From Stereocaulon alpinum (Eukaryota; Ascomycota; Lecanoromycetes; Lecanorales; Stereocaulaceae): 64,000 nt of DNA. Positions within the stretch are counted from its first letter, which is position 1, and each line of letters starts with the position of its first letter. The translations under genes and the position numbers were made by a program. Positions 12,507 through 24,400 of this stretch are shown in pieces. The stretch spans positions 124,001 through 188,000 of the forward strand of contig JAEUBA010000061.1 of assembly GCA_018257865.1 (NCBI GenBank). The letters run 5' to 3'. A model generated the notes under the pieces. It searched no databases. It saw nothing but the letters and a program-made list of their open reading frames with translations, and was not told the DNA's origin.

Positions 12507-14077
12507 TCAGATAATCATATCAATATCGTCATCCTCCACAGCCGGTGCAGGCGCCTCCGCTTGCTGAGCTCTATTCGCCTCTCCATTCGCCTCTCCATTT
12601 GCTTTCGTAGAACCCCAATAATCCTCCATCTCCTTATCCAGCTCTTCTTGCGTCTTGCGTGGGCGCCCATTTACCATTCTCTGGCCCCTCTCGCCCCTCT
12701 CGCCCCTCTCTCTATCGTCTCCTCGACCCCTGCCCCGTCCCCTAATCGGACTTCTATTCCTACTCACAGGACTTCTCCGTCTCGGGCTCTGAGTCCTGCT
12801 CCTCCTTCTCCTACTCCCATTCGCAGGTGGAATATACCTATCCACGCCCTCAGGCGGCGGCTTCGTAACGTCCGTCCTCCTCGGCGCCCCAGGGCTTCGG
12901 CTTCGACTTCTTCCCACTGCTCTGCCATTTGGGTCGTCAATGCGCTCGAAGAGGCTGCGGCCGGGTTTGACCGCTGTATCGAAGGGGTTTCGGGGTGCTG
13001 CTCCTGCTCGGCCGCGAATCAGGTCAACGCTTGGGGCTGTGGGTAGGAGGGTGAGGCGGATAGGTTGGCCGGCTGCGTTTGCGCCGTCGAACTCGCGGAT
13101 GGCGCGGTTGGCGGCCGAAATTGTCGGATAGGTTACGAATGCGGTACCGGATGACCGGCCGGCGCGGTCAAACCGGAGGGAGAGGGAGGTTACGGGGGCG
13201 ATGCGGGTGAAGAGGTCCTGGTTGGGACATGTCAGTAGGATGTATAGAGAGGAAGGTGTTGGAGAGGTACTTCGAGGTCGTCCTCTGTAAGGTCGTAATG
13301 GAGATTGTCGACACGGAGTCTAGCTCCGGCTGAGGCTCTGGGAGTACAATGTCAGATCGTGGGGATAGCGTGCTATCATCAGGAAGTCTAACGCTTCAGG
13401 CTCTGGTGAATATCTATCATTGCGAGCATTGCGCGGTTGACGGTAGGGCTGTCGGGCTGGCGTATTATCAATTGCTGTCAAGAGGAAGGTTTTCTCTACT
13501 TAACGTACGGGCGGTATGGGAGTCATCATCGTATTTATCGTGGACCCAATCGCTACTCCATGATCAGTGACGGACCTTACCGCAATAAACGACGCCATTA
13601 CGCACGTGTCGATGTTTTCTGTGGAATCGGTCCTGTTGTTCCACTATTCATTACGAGGAGAGAAGCCTAGGTCAGCTTTTTGTCATGTATGTTTAAGTAG
13701 AACAGCACTGCTGTGTTTCGAATGCTGCATCCGCCCGTAATGGAGGTATTGTCCGTTGCGGTCAAGCATGGATGCTACAGGCGACGTAGGAGGGAATATG
13801 AGGTAGAAGAACCTAGTGTATAACACCGTCAGTTTCCGTCCTTGCAATTGTAAATCACAGGCAGCCTCATGGCGCAGCGACCCAAAGGCCCGGAGGAAGG
13901 CTGTGAGACAATTACCTTTCTTGAATCGTCTCGCGGCCAATTATTCCCTCGGCGACCTCGACCGCCACGGGTGCCTCTTCTCTTCAGGCACGAAGCGTCA
14001 GTTGCAGCAGAGTCTCGGTACAATGAAGAACGACTTACCTGTCGTTCGGAAATTACATCCTCCAATGGTCGATCCAT
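12507..14077 (-). CDS. YRA1: Yra1/Mlo3-type RNA-binding mRNA export factor (ALY/REF family)
   Basis: This encodes the REF/ALY-family adaptor that links nascent mRNA to the export receptor in the nucleus. I rebuilt seven exons on the minus strand: 14039-14077, 13916-13981, 13606-13643, 13509-13552, 13393-13456, 13271-13337 and 12507-13217. These join in frame to 342 aa. The order of motifs is the family order: an N-terminal REF box (MDRPLEDVISERQ), an Arg/Gly-rich block, DWVHDKYDDD, RYSPEPE, a single RRM (RVDNLHYDLTEDDLEDLF to FVTYPTISAANRAI, about residues 87-165), an RS/RG-rich tail, and a C-terminal RPRKTQEELDKEMEDYWG box of the FoP/REF type. Five introns are 52-57 nt; the second is 272 nt, with a GCTGAC branch site near its end. 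The small central exons are supported by splice sites, frame and recalled similarity, so they are less certain than the RRM exons. Confidence 0.88.
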
Positions 14078-14669
14078 CGTTTGAGGTTGCCGTGTTAAGC
14101 TTCGCAGAGGTCGGAAAAGATAGATGTGGTGGAGGCTATCAAGGCAGGATACAAGACGCTGATTCAGGTGTTTCCCCTTCAATGATATAGCTGCTAGTGA
14201 TGGTGCAGATACGGAGCTACTGCGAAGGATCGAGGATCGAGGAGGCCAACACATGGAGCGGCTAGGATGCGCTAGCGACTCCACTTTAGCGTCGTTTGAT
14301 TTACAATGGTGCAAAATATATACTGCCCTCTCGTGCTATGTAGACATTGTTCGTATTTATTCTCCAAAAATACTATCTACTACTGAAGTGTACTCTCTGA
14401 ATAGCAATTGGCCCACTCTTTCACCAACGATGGTTTGTCCTTTTCTAGGAGCAACGCCAATCTATCAATTTGTACAATGGGAGCCTGACCATTTATGGGA
14501 GTGGAGTTGTGCGAGCGTTGGCATATCTGGACCATAGAGAATGACAAGACGCACATTGAAACAACAGACCATGCATGAAAAGGTTCTCAGACTATGCTCG
14601 CTCAATGCAGAAAATGTGAAGCGCAGGCAATATAATGGCAGTAGCACAGGTAGCGGGCCAGCCTAGGGT
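14078..14669. other. Intergenic, YRA1 promoter side
   Basis: This lies between the YRA1 start and the 3' end of the next minus-strand gene. No gene is seen; it should contain the YRA1 promoter and the neighbouring 3' UTR. Confidence 0.4.
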
Positions 14670-16740
14670 TCAGAAGTATGCCCTTCGACTGTCGCTTGCC
14701 GGTCCAGTGGCTCCACTGCCCGAAGGAGCACGAGAGCTTCCACTGCGGGCTTGGGCGATTGGCTGTTGGGGGAGCTTCGTAGGAGGCAGATTCGGCACGG
14801 GTGTGGGACCTTCATCGTAATCATCCAAAATGTACTCGTCACTCTGCGTCCCTTGATTCTGCATCAGAACTGGGTCTCCTGGCTGCTGATCGTATCGCTG
14901 CTTCTGAGTAGGCTGTTGTGCCTGCGCTGCCGCGTTGGCATGCTTCGCAGCATTCTTGTTCCCTTTCTTGCCCTTTCTGCCTTTCATCTTGGCCTTCTCC
15001 AGAAGACGTCGCTTCTCCGCTAGACGTTTGCGTTCTAGGCGATCCTTGGATTCGTATTGTTGGATCAAAGCTCTTGGCGGCTCACCGAATATGCTCTCGT
15101 ACTCACAAAATTCACAAATCCATACGTCTTCCTCCTTGGGAGGATGATGATAGTTGGCGTACTCTTGCCGTAGACGGCGATCACGAGCGGCTATGGCATA
15201 CTGCTTCTTGAGGGAACGTCGCGGTTTTCTCGGCTGCTGCGGAGCTTGTTGACTGACACCGGGCTGCCCAGAAGCAGGCTGACCTGGTTGGCCCGCCATA
15301 TTCGGACTGGTTTGGGTTCCTTGAGTTGCGAAGTCCCTGTTATTTTGTGAGGCGCGCAGTCTAGAATTACGCGCATTGTCATCGTATAGACCTGTACTTG
15401 GCGTAGGACTTTGTGCATCCGGCCAGACCATGCTTTTTGCAGAGTCCGATTCGCAAGTGAAAGTGAATTGAGTCTTTGCGGAGCCAGATTTCTTGGAAGG
15501 CTGCTCGAGAAGGCTCATATTTTCCTGACCTCTCACGGGTGTTGAAGGTAGAGCGGCTGCATTTGCGATAGCTGCTGAGATGATGCCTTGGTCAGGCGGT
15601 TGTCCAGAAGCAGCTTCTATTGAATCATTAGACCAGCAAGTACAACACAATTGTCAAGACATTGTACCTTTCACTGCAGCGCTGCCACTGGGGAGTAAAT
15701 TCCTCCGATAACTTGGTCCACTACCCTGTAGGGCGTTTGACCCATTGACTGAGACCCCCAAAGGGCTTCGCCCGCTATGATGCCGGGTGCCAGCTCTTCC
15801 ATAACGCCCTCTCCCTGCCCCTGATATTCCATTACCAGAGGAAACAGCCGGAACTGCCGAGCTCCCTGTGCCATAGTAGTGCCCAACACCACTATCAGCT
15901 TCTGCTTGTGCTACGTCGATATCTCTTGTTGAAGATATGCCCATTGAGGCCATGTCGGCAGAAAGTGATGATTGGTGACTGCCAAGAGTTCCTGATGTGG
16001 GTATCTTGCGTTTCTTCTTGTTGTTCGTGTTCTCAAACGAATCGTAACCATCAACCGAGTCATTGGAAGAAGCCGTTGACTGTGGTATAGCGGGCTTGAC
16101 GAACTTGGATCCGTCACTCCTTGTGAAAGGATGGATGCTTCTAGAAGAGACACTGGTCCCCGTTGCCGGCCTCTGACGCTGTCGTGGCCCGGCTATCTCT
16201 CGTTCGTCGTCGCTGCCAAGATCATTCCCCCTGAATTGGTAGCTATCCTTCCCTGCTTGCTTACCATCTTCCTTGTCCACACTGGATGATCCACGCTGAG
16301 CTAGAGACCCATTTTGGTTCACACCGTTCGTTTGTCTGGTAGAATCGTTGTAAGGAACCTGGAAGAGCGGCTTTGATGTTGCGGCTTCTGTAGGATACAA
16401 TATCGAGTCTGCAACCTCGGATGACAGCCGAGAACGTAAACGTCTCTTCGGTAGAGGGCGTATGGGACGATCTGGGTATTGGATCGAGGTAGTATCGTGG
16501 TACGGTAATTCTAATGGAGAAGGGGGCGAATATGTGACACCTGAAAAAATTGAATTCGGGCCATGTCAGCGATGTAGAGAATGGATAAAAATGCTCTTAG
16601 TAGTAATGGTGATAGTCAAGGGAGTGATGTTTATAGTGCTGCAAAACAGAAACGACCGTATGTTGGGGGACGGGGTGGGGGTTGGTTGGGGTTGAACTCA
16701 ATGCGAAGGTGTTGATAGTACCTAGTGCAGCTGTAGCCAT
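14670..16740 (-). CDS. Conserved fungal protein of unknown function with a CxxC motif
   Basis: I do not recognise a named family. Inferred exons on the minus strand are 16722-16740 (MATAAL), 15668-16540 and 14670-15616, joining in frame to 612 aa. Intron 1 (181 nt) has a GCTGAC branch site followed by a T-rich tract and TTTTTTCAG; intron 2 is 51 nt. The first half is Ser/Asn/Gly-rich and probably disordered, with a basic patch (NTNNKKKRKIP) that could be a nuclear localisation signal. The second half has the only conserved-looking block: KKQYAIAARDRRLRQEYANY, then VWICEFCEYESIFGEPPRAL with one CxxC pair, then a long Lys/Arg/Glu helix (RLERKRLAEKRRLLEKAKMK). The tail is Gln- and Pro-rich. The single CxxC could bind metal only with a partner or another pair. 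Coding status is well supported; function is unknown. Confidence 0.8.
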
Positions 16741-18980
16741 GTTATTCTGATACTGTGACCGGATATCTCCAATGCCTCAAATATCAAGCCCTTTACTATC
16801 TGGTATCGTCGGCGGCAAGCCTTATGCAAATGTTGCATACAATGTGTGGCTGAAGCAGTTGGGTATCGAAAGGAGTTCCTGCACGAAATATTGTAAGCTC
16901 TCCGTGCAAAGCAATAACCAGTAGCCGATAGTCACGGAGCTTTCGAAGAGGTTATGTGTCAACCGCTATGGCAGAATATGCTTATTGTTTTTTCTAAGGC
17001 CGCCGCGACTTGAAGGATGACTTCCTCACCAATGTAGAACGTACTGCCCTTGCCCGTACCAGAAGTCTCTTTCCTTGAGATGGTAAGAGATATCAAGTGA
17101 GAGTACAAGCAGCCTCCTGATATTCTAACTACCATGCACAAGTCGAGCTGAATGCCAATGGGAAAAGGAGAGGTGTCATCGGCAAAATATGTCATTGATA
17201 AAGTCAGTGTCGAGGTAGGTGCATTCATCCATTCGGCTTAGCCCGGGTGCCGGAACTAAAATTGGCACTTAACTTCCACTTGTCAGCATCCTCTTAACGA
17301 TGTCAGGGTTCCTGCAGAAAAGCAGTTTCATCCCCAAAGTTTTCGTGCCCATGTCCAGGCCATTGTTCTTCCATAATTCTCTGAGTTTTCGTAGTTCAAG
17401 ATGACTCGAGGCAACCTCCCAAGTCTACTTTGGTGGACGAGGAACTATTTCTTGTGGTTGTTTCGCTAGATATTGAAGATCTTGTTGCTGCAAGTTGACG
17501 CTGGAAAGGGTTCTGGCCAGGACCTGTGTCAATTATCTGATTTTTGGAGCTTAAAATGGGCACCTTATAGCTTTGTCAAGGGCTCAAACACCACTGCAGA
17601 GCAGAGATGGAAGTCAATGATCTGGCTGAGCGATTGTTCCCCAAGTTATGAATCAGTACTGTGAATATCATCTTTGCCTGAACGATATCAAGACGTCGGG
17701 ACGTGCGGCTTAAGGGGACGACAGGAAAGCTACTTGGCCGAGTCAGCTTGATCGTATCCTACCAGCTCCGCTCGCAACAACGTCACAATTCTGGGTAGAC
17801 CTACCCCTTCTTCTCGCAACTCTATCACTCGCATTATCACCTGAGAATTTCGGAGAATAGATGACTAAAGCAGTTCAGTTCCTGGTGCGGCAAAGTATTC
17901 ACTATGCTCTACTCAGGGTAGAATTGTGCATCTACTTGGCATTCGCTTGACGAGAACCACCGGTTCTGAGGTCTTCTCTTTGCCCTCACTATTCTATATC
18001 GACTCGTGAGGTTCCTCAAGGCCTTTATACATCATGGGTTGGCCCTCGGGACGGTTCGACGAAAATTGCTATCTACGAGTATTCGGTGCAATCCTTTTTT
18101 GTCTACGACGCTACTCTTGTCACGTGCTCGCATCTTTCACGATAGCAGAGTTCGTGTTGTGCTGTAAGACAAGGTACGAAATAACCTACTCGTTGAGTAC
18201 CTAGAGCAGCTGTTGACAATAGCGTTAGCTAGATCTGATGATGGAAGAATTGAGGGCTCGAAAGTCTACTGATGGTATTAGAATACGTGCTGCTCGGCAT
18301 TCTCATTTCATTAAATATTTGCAATCTAGATCAACCTCGATAATTTCAACGAACTCCCGATTTACCGCATGAGACGTTACCAAAAGAGCAATTCATTGGT
18401 TCTTCAAAGACCTACCTTTTGGGACAATACCGCATGATGAAAAGTGCAATGATAGACTACCACACAGATTCACTTAGCTTCAAAGCGGTGCAAGACCGTC
18501 ATTCAGATACGTTGGAAAGTAGAAACTGAATCATAACTGCAATAAGTGAGGCTATATGGCAAGATAAGGTAAAAAGTGATCCCATATTGGTCACCACGCG
18601 AAAAGTGCGGAATTACCCCGCTGCGCGTTGTGGCTGATCGGGTTTAGCGCGCTTGTTGCGCACTTGTTCTGTGACTGGAGCGCTGCCCATTTCCTCCCTT
18701 CCCACCTTCTTGCTTGCTCCTCCGTTCATAGTATCCTTCAATTCGTCTCTCTGCCACACCAAAACATCTGCTTCGAGCTTTTCACTGCACCGAGGACGCT
18801 TACCTGTCCCTTAGAGCACAATTCAACAAATACTCCTCTCGCCCTCACAATTGGCTCAAACCCCACGTCGAAGCTGCCTTTGCAAGTGTCACACCCGAGA
18901 GTGGAGGTCATATTGACATCCAAAAGCTCGAGGCTACACTTCATCATGCTGAAAAGGCCTTGATATCTCACATTGCGGCC
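16741..18980. other. Long bidirectional intergenic region
   Basis: This 2.2-kb region separates two divergent genes, the unknown CxxC protein (-) and the CTI6-like gene (+). Short open frames on both strands lack domains. Pyrimidine-rich sequence at 18680-18800 looks like the CTI6-side promoter and leader. I see no RNA gene or repeat. Confidence 0.4.
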
Positions 18981-20945
18981 ATGTCTCCTCGCCGCTCATC
19001 GCGAGCACGCACTACACAGCCCACGCCCTCTATACCCCAACAGTCCAATTCCTCGTCATCCTCTATCTCCTCCGGCCGCGCACCGCTTAAATCGCAATCA
19101 AATCAGGGTCCGCCCTCGCATCGAAGCTCGGTCACTGCTCGATCGCAATCTTCTGAAGACCCCGACGGCACGCCCAAACCCAAGGTGCGAAGAACTAGGA
19201 GTAGTCAAGAGGTCGTCAAAGACGAAGCTACACATGCGATAGACGACGAAATTGAGGATGAAGCCGACGAAGAAGTAACAAGATGTATCTGTGGACACCA
19301 AGAGTACCCTGGACTTCCCGTCACCTCCAATGACTCAAGTAAAGGGAGTACCAAGGGCGACACGAATTCTGCAGCTTTCGCCGAAGACGCGACTGGCTGG
19401 TTTATACAATGCGACGGCTGCAAAGTTTGGCAACACGGAGGTTGCGTTGGTCTCATGGACCAGAACACGAGCCCAGAAGAATACTTCTGCGAACAGTGTC
19501 GTAAAGACTCACACCAAATTACGATAGCCGCCAATGGGTATGTAAATACATCCTGCTTCCAAGGCTCCACTGACAAGGTTGAAATAGTCGGAAATACTCA
19601 ACCTACCTTCCCGGCCAAGAAGCCGACTCTCCTCAGTCCTCGCCTGCACCTACACCCAAAGACCATTCGAAGAAGCCCCGAGAAAGCAGAACATCTCAAG
19701 TGAATGCAGAACACATCTCCAAAGGACGAAGGTCAACGATGAACAGCCGTGATGCAGCTTACGAAGAGGAGCAACTTCGAAGAGCCATTGAGGAAAGTAA
19801 GAGGGAGGGTGGAGCCTCTAGCACGACTACGGGCACGCGGAAAGGCAAGCGCAGTCGGAGCGAAAGCGAAGAGTACATTCCCTCTGTATTGATTTGCGTT
19901 TTCTGCGAGTAGCGAAAAAACACAACTAACATTCTTCTACAGTCGTAAGGAAGACACGAAGAGACAGCGAACCACTTCGGGATCTGGATCCTCAAATTCG
20001 CAGAGTAAAAACCGTCGGCCAGGTGTAGACTCGGATGAAGAAGCTGAAAAGCCAGAACGCTTTAAGAACATACGCGGTGCTGCAGCTCGGAACCATAGAA
20101 ACAAGGAGGTCCGGGATCGAGAAGCTCAGCGAGATCGAGAACGCGTAGATTCAGGCGGGAGAAAGCGCCGCATTGGAAGAGAGCAAGACGACGGTATTCA
20201 TGCCTGTGTTCATAACGGGGACCGAGCAGCTAATGCTCATATCTTTCCAGAATCAGACCCTTCCCCCGAACCTCTCTCTCGAACCACCTCTGCCCGTGGC
20301 ACTAAGACCACATCCACCCCCTTCATCGCTCCCCCACCCCCCGATCACCCACCTCCCAAAACCTCGCACAAAAAGACCGGCAGGCCGCCAGCTAAACGTG
20401 GTGGGCGCGTTGGCAGAAACCAATACACCAAAGACCGCGACCTCCCCCTTCACAGCGACCCTTCAAACACCAACATTTCTCCCGCACCCAGCAACAGCTC
20501 CCAAAACCCTGACGGCAGCACGCCCCACATCAACGGCAATGGTAACGCCTATGCAGACACAAACGGCCTCGGCAAGCCATCCAAGCCCCACCGTATGAAC
20601 CCAACTCGAACAACCATGAACGACATGAAACGCCGTGTCGCAGGCATTCTGCAATTCATATCCCATACACAAGTCGAACTGGCGGGGACGGAGCCACCAT
20701 CCACGACGAAGTCATCAACCAGTACGAATACACCGCCAGACAGCAATGGAGGTAGCAATGGAGGTAGCAATGATGGAAACAGTAGTGGAGACATATCAGG
20801 CAAATCAGTCAATGCAGCTCTGGAGGACCTGCAGGGTATCGATGAACAAGCTTTTGATGCGCTCAGCAGCTTACAGATGATGGAGGTGCTGACGAGACGG
20901 TTGATGAAGTGGCAGGGGGAGTATGGGAAGTGGGGTGAGAAGTGA
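18981..20945 (+). CDS. CTI6: PHD-finger protein, Cti6-like (Rpd3L histone deacetylase complex)
   Basis: This nuclear PHD protein resembles Cti6, a subunit of the Rpd3L histone deacetylase complex that reads histone H3 tails. The exons I infer are 18981-19537, 19588-19872, 19943-20193 and 20251-20945, joining in frame to 595 aa. Introns of 50, 70 and 57 nt have CACTGAC, ACTAAC and GCTAAT branch sites. The PHD finger is at about residues 102-173: CICG, then a 36-residue loop, GWFIQCDGCKVWQHGGCVG and YFCEQC, which supply the C4HC3 ligands. After it come KYSTYLPG, STMNSRDAAYEEEQLRRAIE, a basic region, and GRVGRNQYTKDRD, all in the order I know from filamentous-fungal Cti6. The C-terminus is helical (MNDMKRRVAGILQFISHTQ, then a final VLTRRLMKWQGEYGKWG). 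The PHD call is firm and the Cti6 orthology likely. Confidence 0.88.
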
Positions 20946-21468
20946 TCTGAATACTCTTAGTCCTCTTATTTGCAACATTTCTGGTATCTGGATTTGCGAC
21001 AGGAAAGCAAGGGATGTAATTACGGGAGCATGGTGGGCGGGTGCATTTGGCGGTCTCTGGCGTTTTCGGCATGGACAAAAGGGAGGCGGTCATACTCATC
21101 ATCGGACATATCTAGCGTTGGGCATTTAGATATTTGAGCGAAGGTTCTCGCTGCAGGCGTCGGCGGCATAAGGATGAATATACCTAGGTCAATTCCAGCT
21201 AGTCGATTCTTATCAAGTGAGATTCCCAGAAATTTCAGGCAAAAAGTTACAGTTGGATCCACGTCTTAACAACGACTATGATCTCTTATCTGCTTGAAGT
21301 GTGCTTGCAAATTGAACATTGCATTATCTTTATTCTTTTGGCTATGCGGCGCCCCAGAAATGCACGAGTCTTGCCACGCCCTGGTAAGATATCTCCGTCC
21401 CATCATGGTCTAAACGCTCCTGAAAATGCAGACTCGCAACCCACAACAGATATCCCATAATCCTACAT
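20946..21468. other. Convergent 3' intergenic region
   Basis: This 520-nt stretch lies between the 3' ends of the CTI6-like gene (+) and the myosin gene (-). Nothing else is visible. Confidence 0.4.
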
Positions 21469-24400
21469 TTACAAGAATCCCTTACTATCACTCAACATCC
21501 TGTTCAGGCCTTCCGCATTCCCACTGGTGCCTCTACTGTGGCCCCTGACACTACCACCCCATTCGCTTCCCCTCCCATTCCTCTCCATTCTGAGACCCTT
21601 CCATCCTTCCAATTCTCGTTCCAGCCTCAATCCTTTCTCCTTCTCCTCTCTCAGATCTCTCTCGGCACGCCTGGCAGCCAGTTGCGACTTGGCTTCCTCT
21701 GCTTGGAGTTCGTCAATGCTTTGAAGTAGGCGCTCTACTTTGTCTCGGCCCTTTGCTACGTCTTCGGTGAGTTGGGAGGCGATTTTGTCACGACGGGCGA
21801 GTTGGGCTTGCAAGTCACGGACTGTGCGGTCGATATTGCGGGTAGAGCGGAGGGAGGCGGCGTGAGTGGTTTCTTGGGTTTCAAGCTGGTGCTCGAGCTT
21901 CAGGAGAGGTTAGTCCACAAAGTTTATCGAGTTTGCAATGCGAAGTTATGGTTAGACCACTTACCTCTTTGACCCTCCCATTCAGGAACCGCACGTCTTG
22001 GCTAGCGCTCGAGAACCCCTTAGTCTCGAGTTCTACGACCCGACCCTGCAAGTCCTTGACTGACTTCTCCAACACCGCTTTCTCTTTGTGTAGTGTGACA
22101 TTCGTATCCCGCTCAGCAACGACATCCTTCTGCATTTCCGTTGTTAAGGCCTCCGCTCTCCGCATCTTGCCAACTGCAGCAGCCGCAACATCCTCCTGTT
22201 GGGCAAGCTGCGACTTAAGATCAAGCAATTCACGGTCCATGCCAGCAGCGTTACGCATTGAAGGGCTTTCACCACAAGCCAGATCCTCGAGACGGTCTCC
22301 GGCTTCAGCAAGGCGAGCTTCAAGCCCCCGCTTCTCCTTTTGGAGCACGTCTCGTTCGGCGGCGACGTCGTCCATGGAAGTACGCAGATTGCGAACTTGA
22401 GAAAGCAGATTAACGATCTTGCCTTGAGCGTCATTGTGGGCGTTGACGGCGTCTTCCCTTGACGCCGATAGGTCCTGCAAAGTCATCTCGAGTCTTGACT
22501 TCTCCTTTGCCCACGTCGAGCTGTTGAGCACTTCGTCATCCCACTTCGATCTTAGCTCTTCTAACTCGTCTCTTAGACGTGTGTTTTCCGAACGGGCATG
22601 AATCACGTTCTCACGTTCAATATCCAACTCATTAGTCAATGTCGAAAATTCGTTCTGATACTTTTTCCTTGTCTGCTCCATAGAAGTTTCCTTGTCTTCA
22701 ACATCCATGGCTCGCTGACTTCGGTAATCTTCCAGCTCGTGTTGCAGCCTCTTCTTTGCTTGGAGAGCGCCTTCAAGGTCGGTAGCTAGATCCTCAACTT
22801 TCTCTTCGTAATGCTGGTTTTGTCGCTGCAAGTCCTCGACCAAGCTATCCATCTGCTTTCGTTCGGCCATGATGGATGCGTACGTATCTTCGCTTTCCCG
22901 TGCTTGGACTTTGGCATGTTGCTCTGCCCGAGAAGCCTTCAACACCGCAATCTCTGCTTGTTCAAGCTTACTGAAGTACTCATCAGCTCGCCGCTTGTAG
23001 AGGCTTAGACTGGAAGATAGGTCTGCGGCTCTGGATGTTTCAGCGTCGAGTTTGATCTGTAAATCCGAGAACTCTTGCAGCAATTGATTCCTGGCAGCCG
23101 ATTCGTTTTCATTGGCGGCAGAGACCTCTCGAAGTTCTGATCTTGCATCTCGAAGCTCCACTTCCAGAGACGCACGTGCGTGTTTGATGTTGTCGAAATG
23201 AGATCTGGCTTCGGCCAAGTCTGCCACAGTATTGTTATAAACCTGTACCAAAGATTTCCGAGAATTTTCCTGGGAGTTGATAAGATCATATAACTCCTCG
23301 TGAGATTTGGCTTGGACATCTCGTAGAGAGAGCTCTCCAGAGTGCAAGCTCCGCTCCAAAGCCGAGACTTTCTTTGCAGAATCATCAAGCCTGTCATGAA
23401 GTCGGCCATTCTCTCGCTCGAGCTTCTGTACACGTCTAACAGATGGACTGTCATCTTGCCATGAATCTCTCTGGGGTGATGCACGTCCAAGCTGGCTCTG
23501 CAAATGGCGATTTTGCATCTCTGTCATCTGAAGCTGATTCTGCACCATCTCGAGTTCTGCTGCAAGGTCCATCCGCTTGTTGTAAGCTATGGTGTCAACA
23601 CTGCGATCGGATCGGCCCGAATCTTGCGTGTTGTCACTTTTGTTACGCCGATCTGGAGTAGAGGTATTGGAGTATGGCTTTAGATCGGAAACTTTGCGAA
23701 AATGCTTCGGTGATTTCCGTACGTTGATGCTGCTCTGATCCAGCTCCTCGAGAAGTTGGCGCTTTGATGACGAATGACGGGCATCCATTTCTGAGACCTC
23801 GCTATCAAAACGGCGTCGAAGCTCCGCCAATTGATTCTCAGCACGGGTCCATTTCTCTCCTGTGACACGTGCTGCTTCTTGGGACGCCTGTAGCTGCCTG
23901 ACTAAGTCTGTGTAGTCAGGTAAACGAGGAGCTACAGTCTCCCATGATGGGGTGGTCTCTCCCGATTCGGGGGCGAAGACCTTATGTAGAAGAGTAAGCT
24001 GTTGTCGTGAATCCTGAACCTCACTGTTGGCGCTATCGAGCATTTCTTGCAATTTCCTGGTGTTAGCCTGGGCTTGAGCCTTGAGCTGCCGTTCTGACTC
24101 AAGAAGGCGATTAGCTTCAGCTAACTGGATGTTTAGGGTAGATGATGACTTTTCGGCAATGCGGCTGGCTTTGTGCTCTCGTTCGACTTCGTGATTTAGA
24201 TCCTCAAGGCATAGAGCGAGCTTTTCCTTCTGCTTCTCGAGTGATGTGATCGATAATTGAGCATCATTGACTTGTCGCAGCAGCTTTTTGTTTTGCTCCT
24301 CGAGTTTGGCTTTCTCGGATTGGAGCTGACCCATTCTCGATCTTTGAGAGTCGCCAGCTCTGGAATTAGATCTTGCAATATCCAAATTCTTCTGCTGAAC

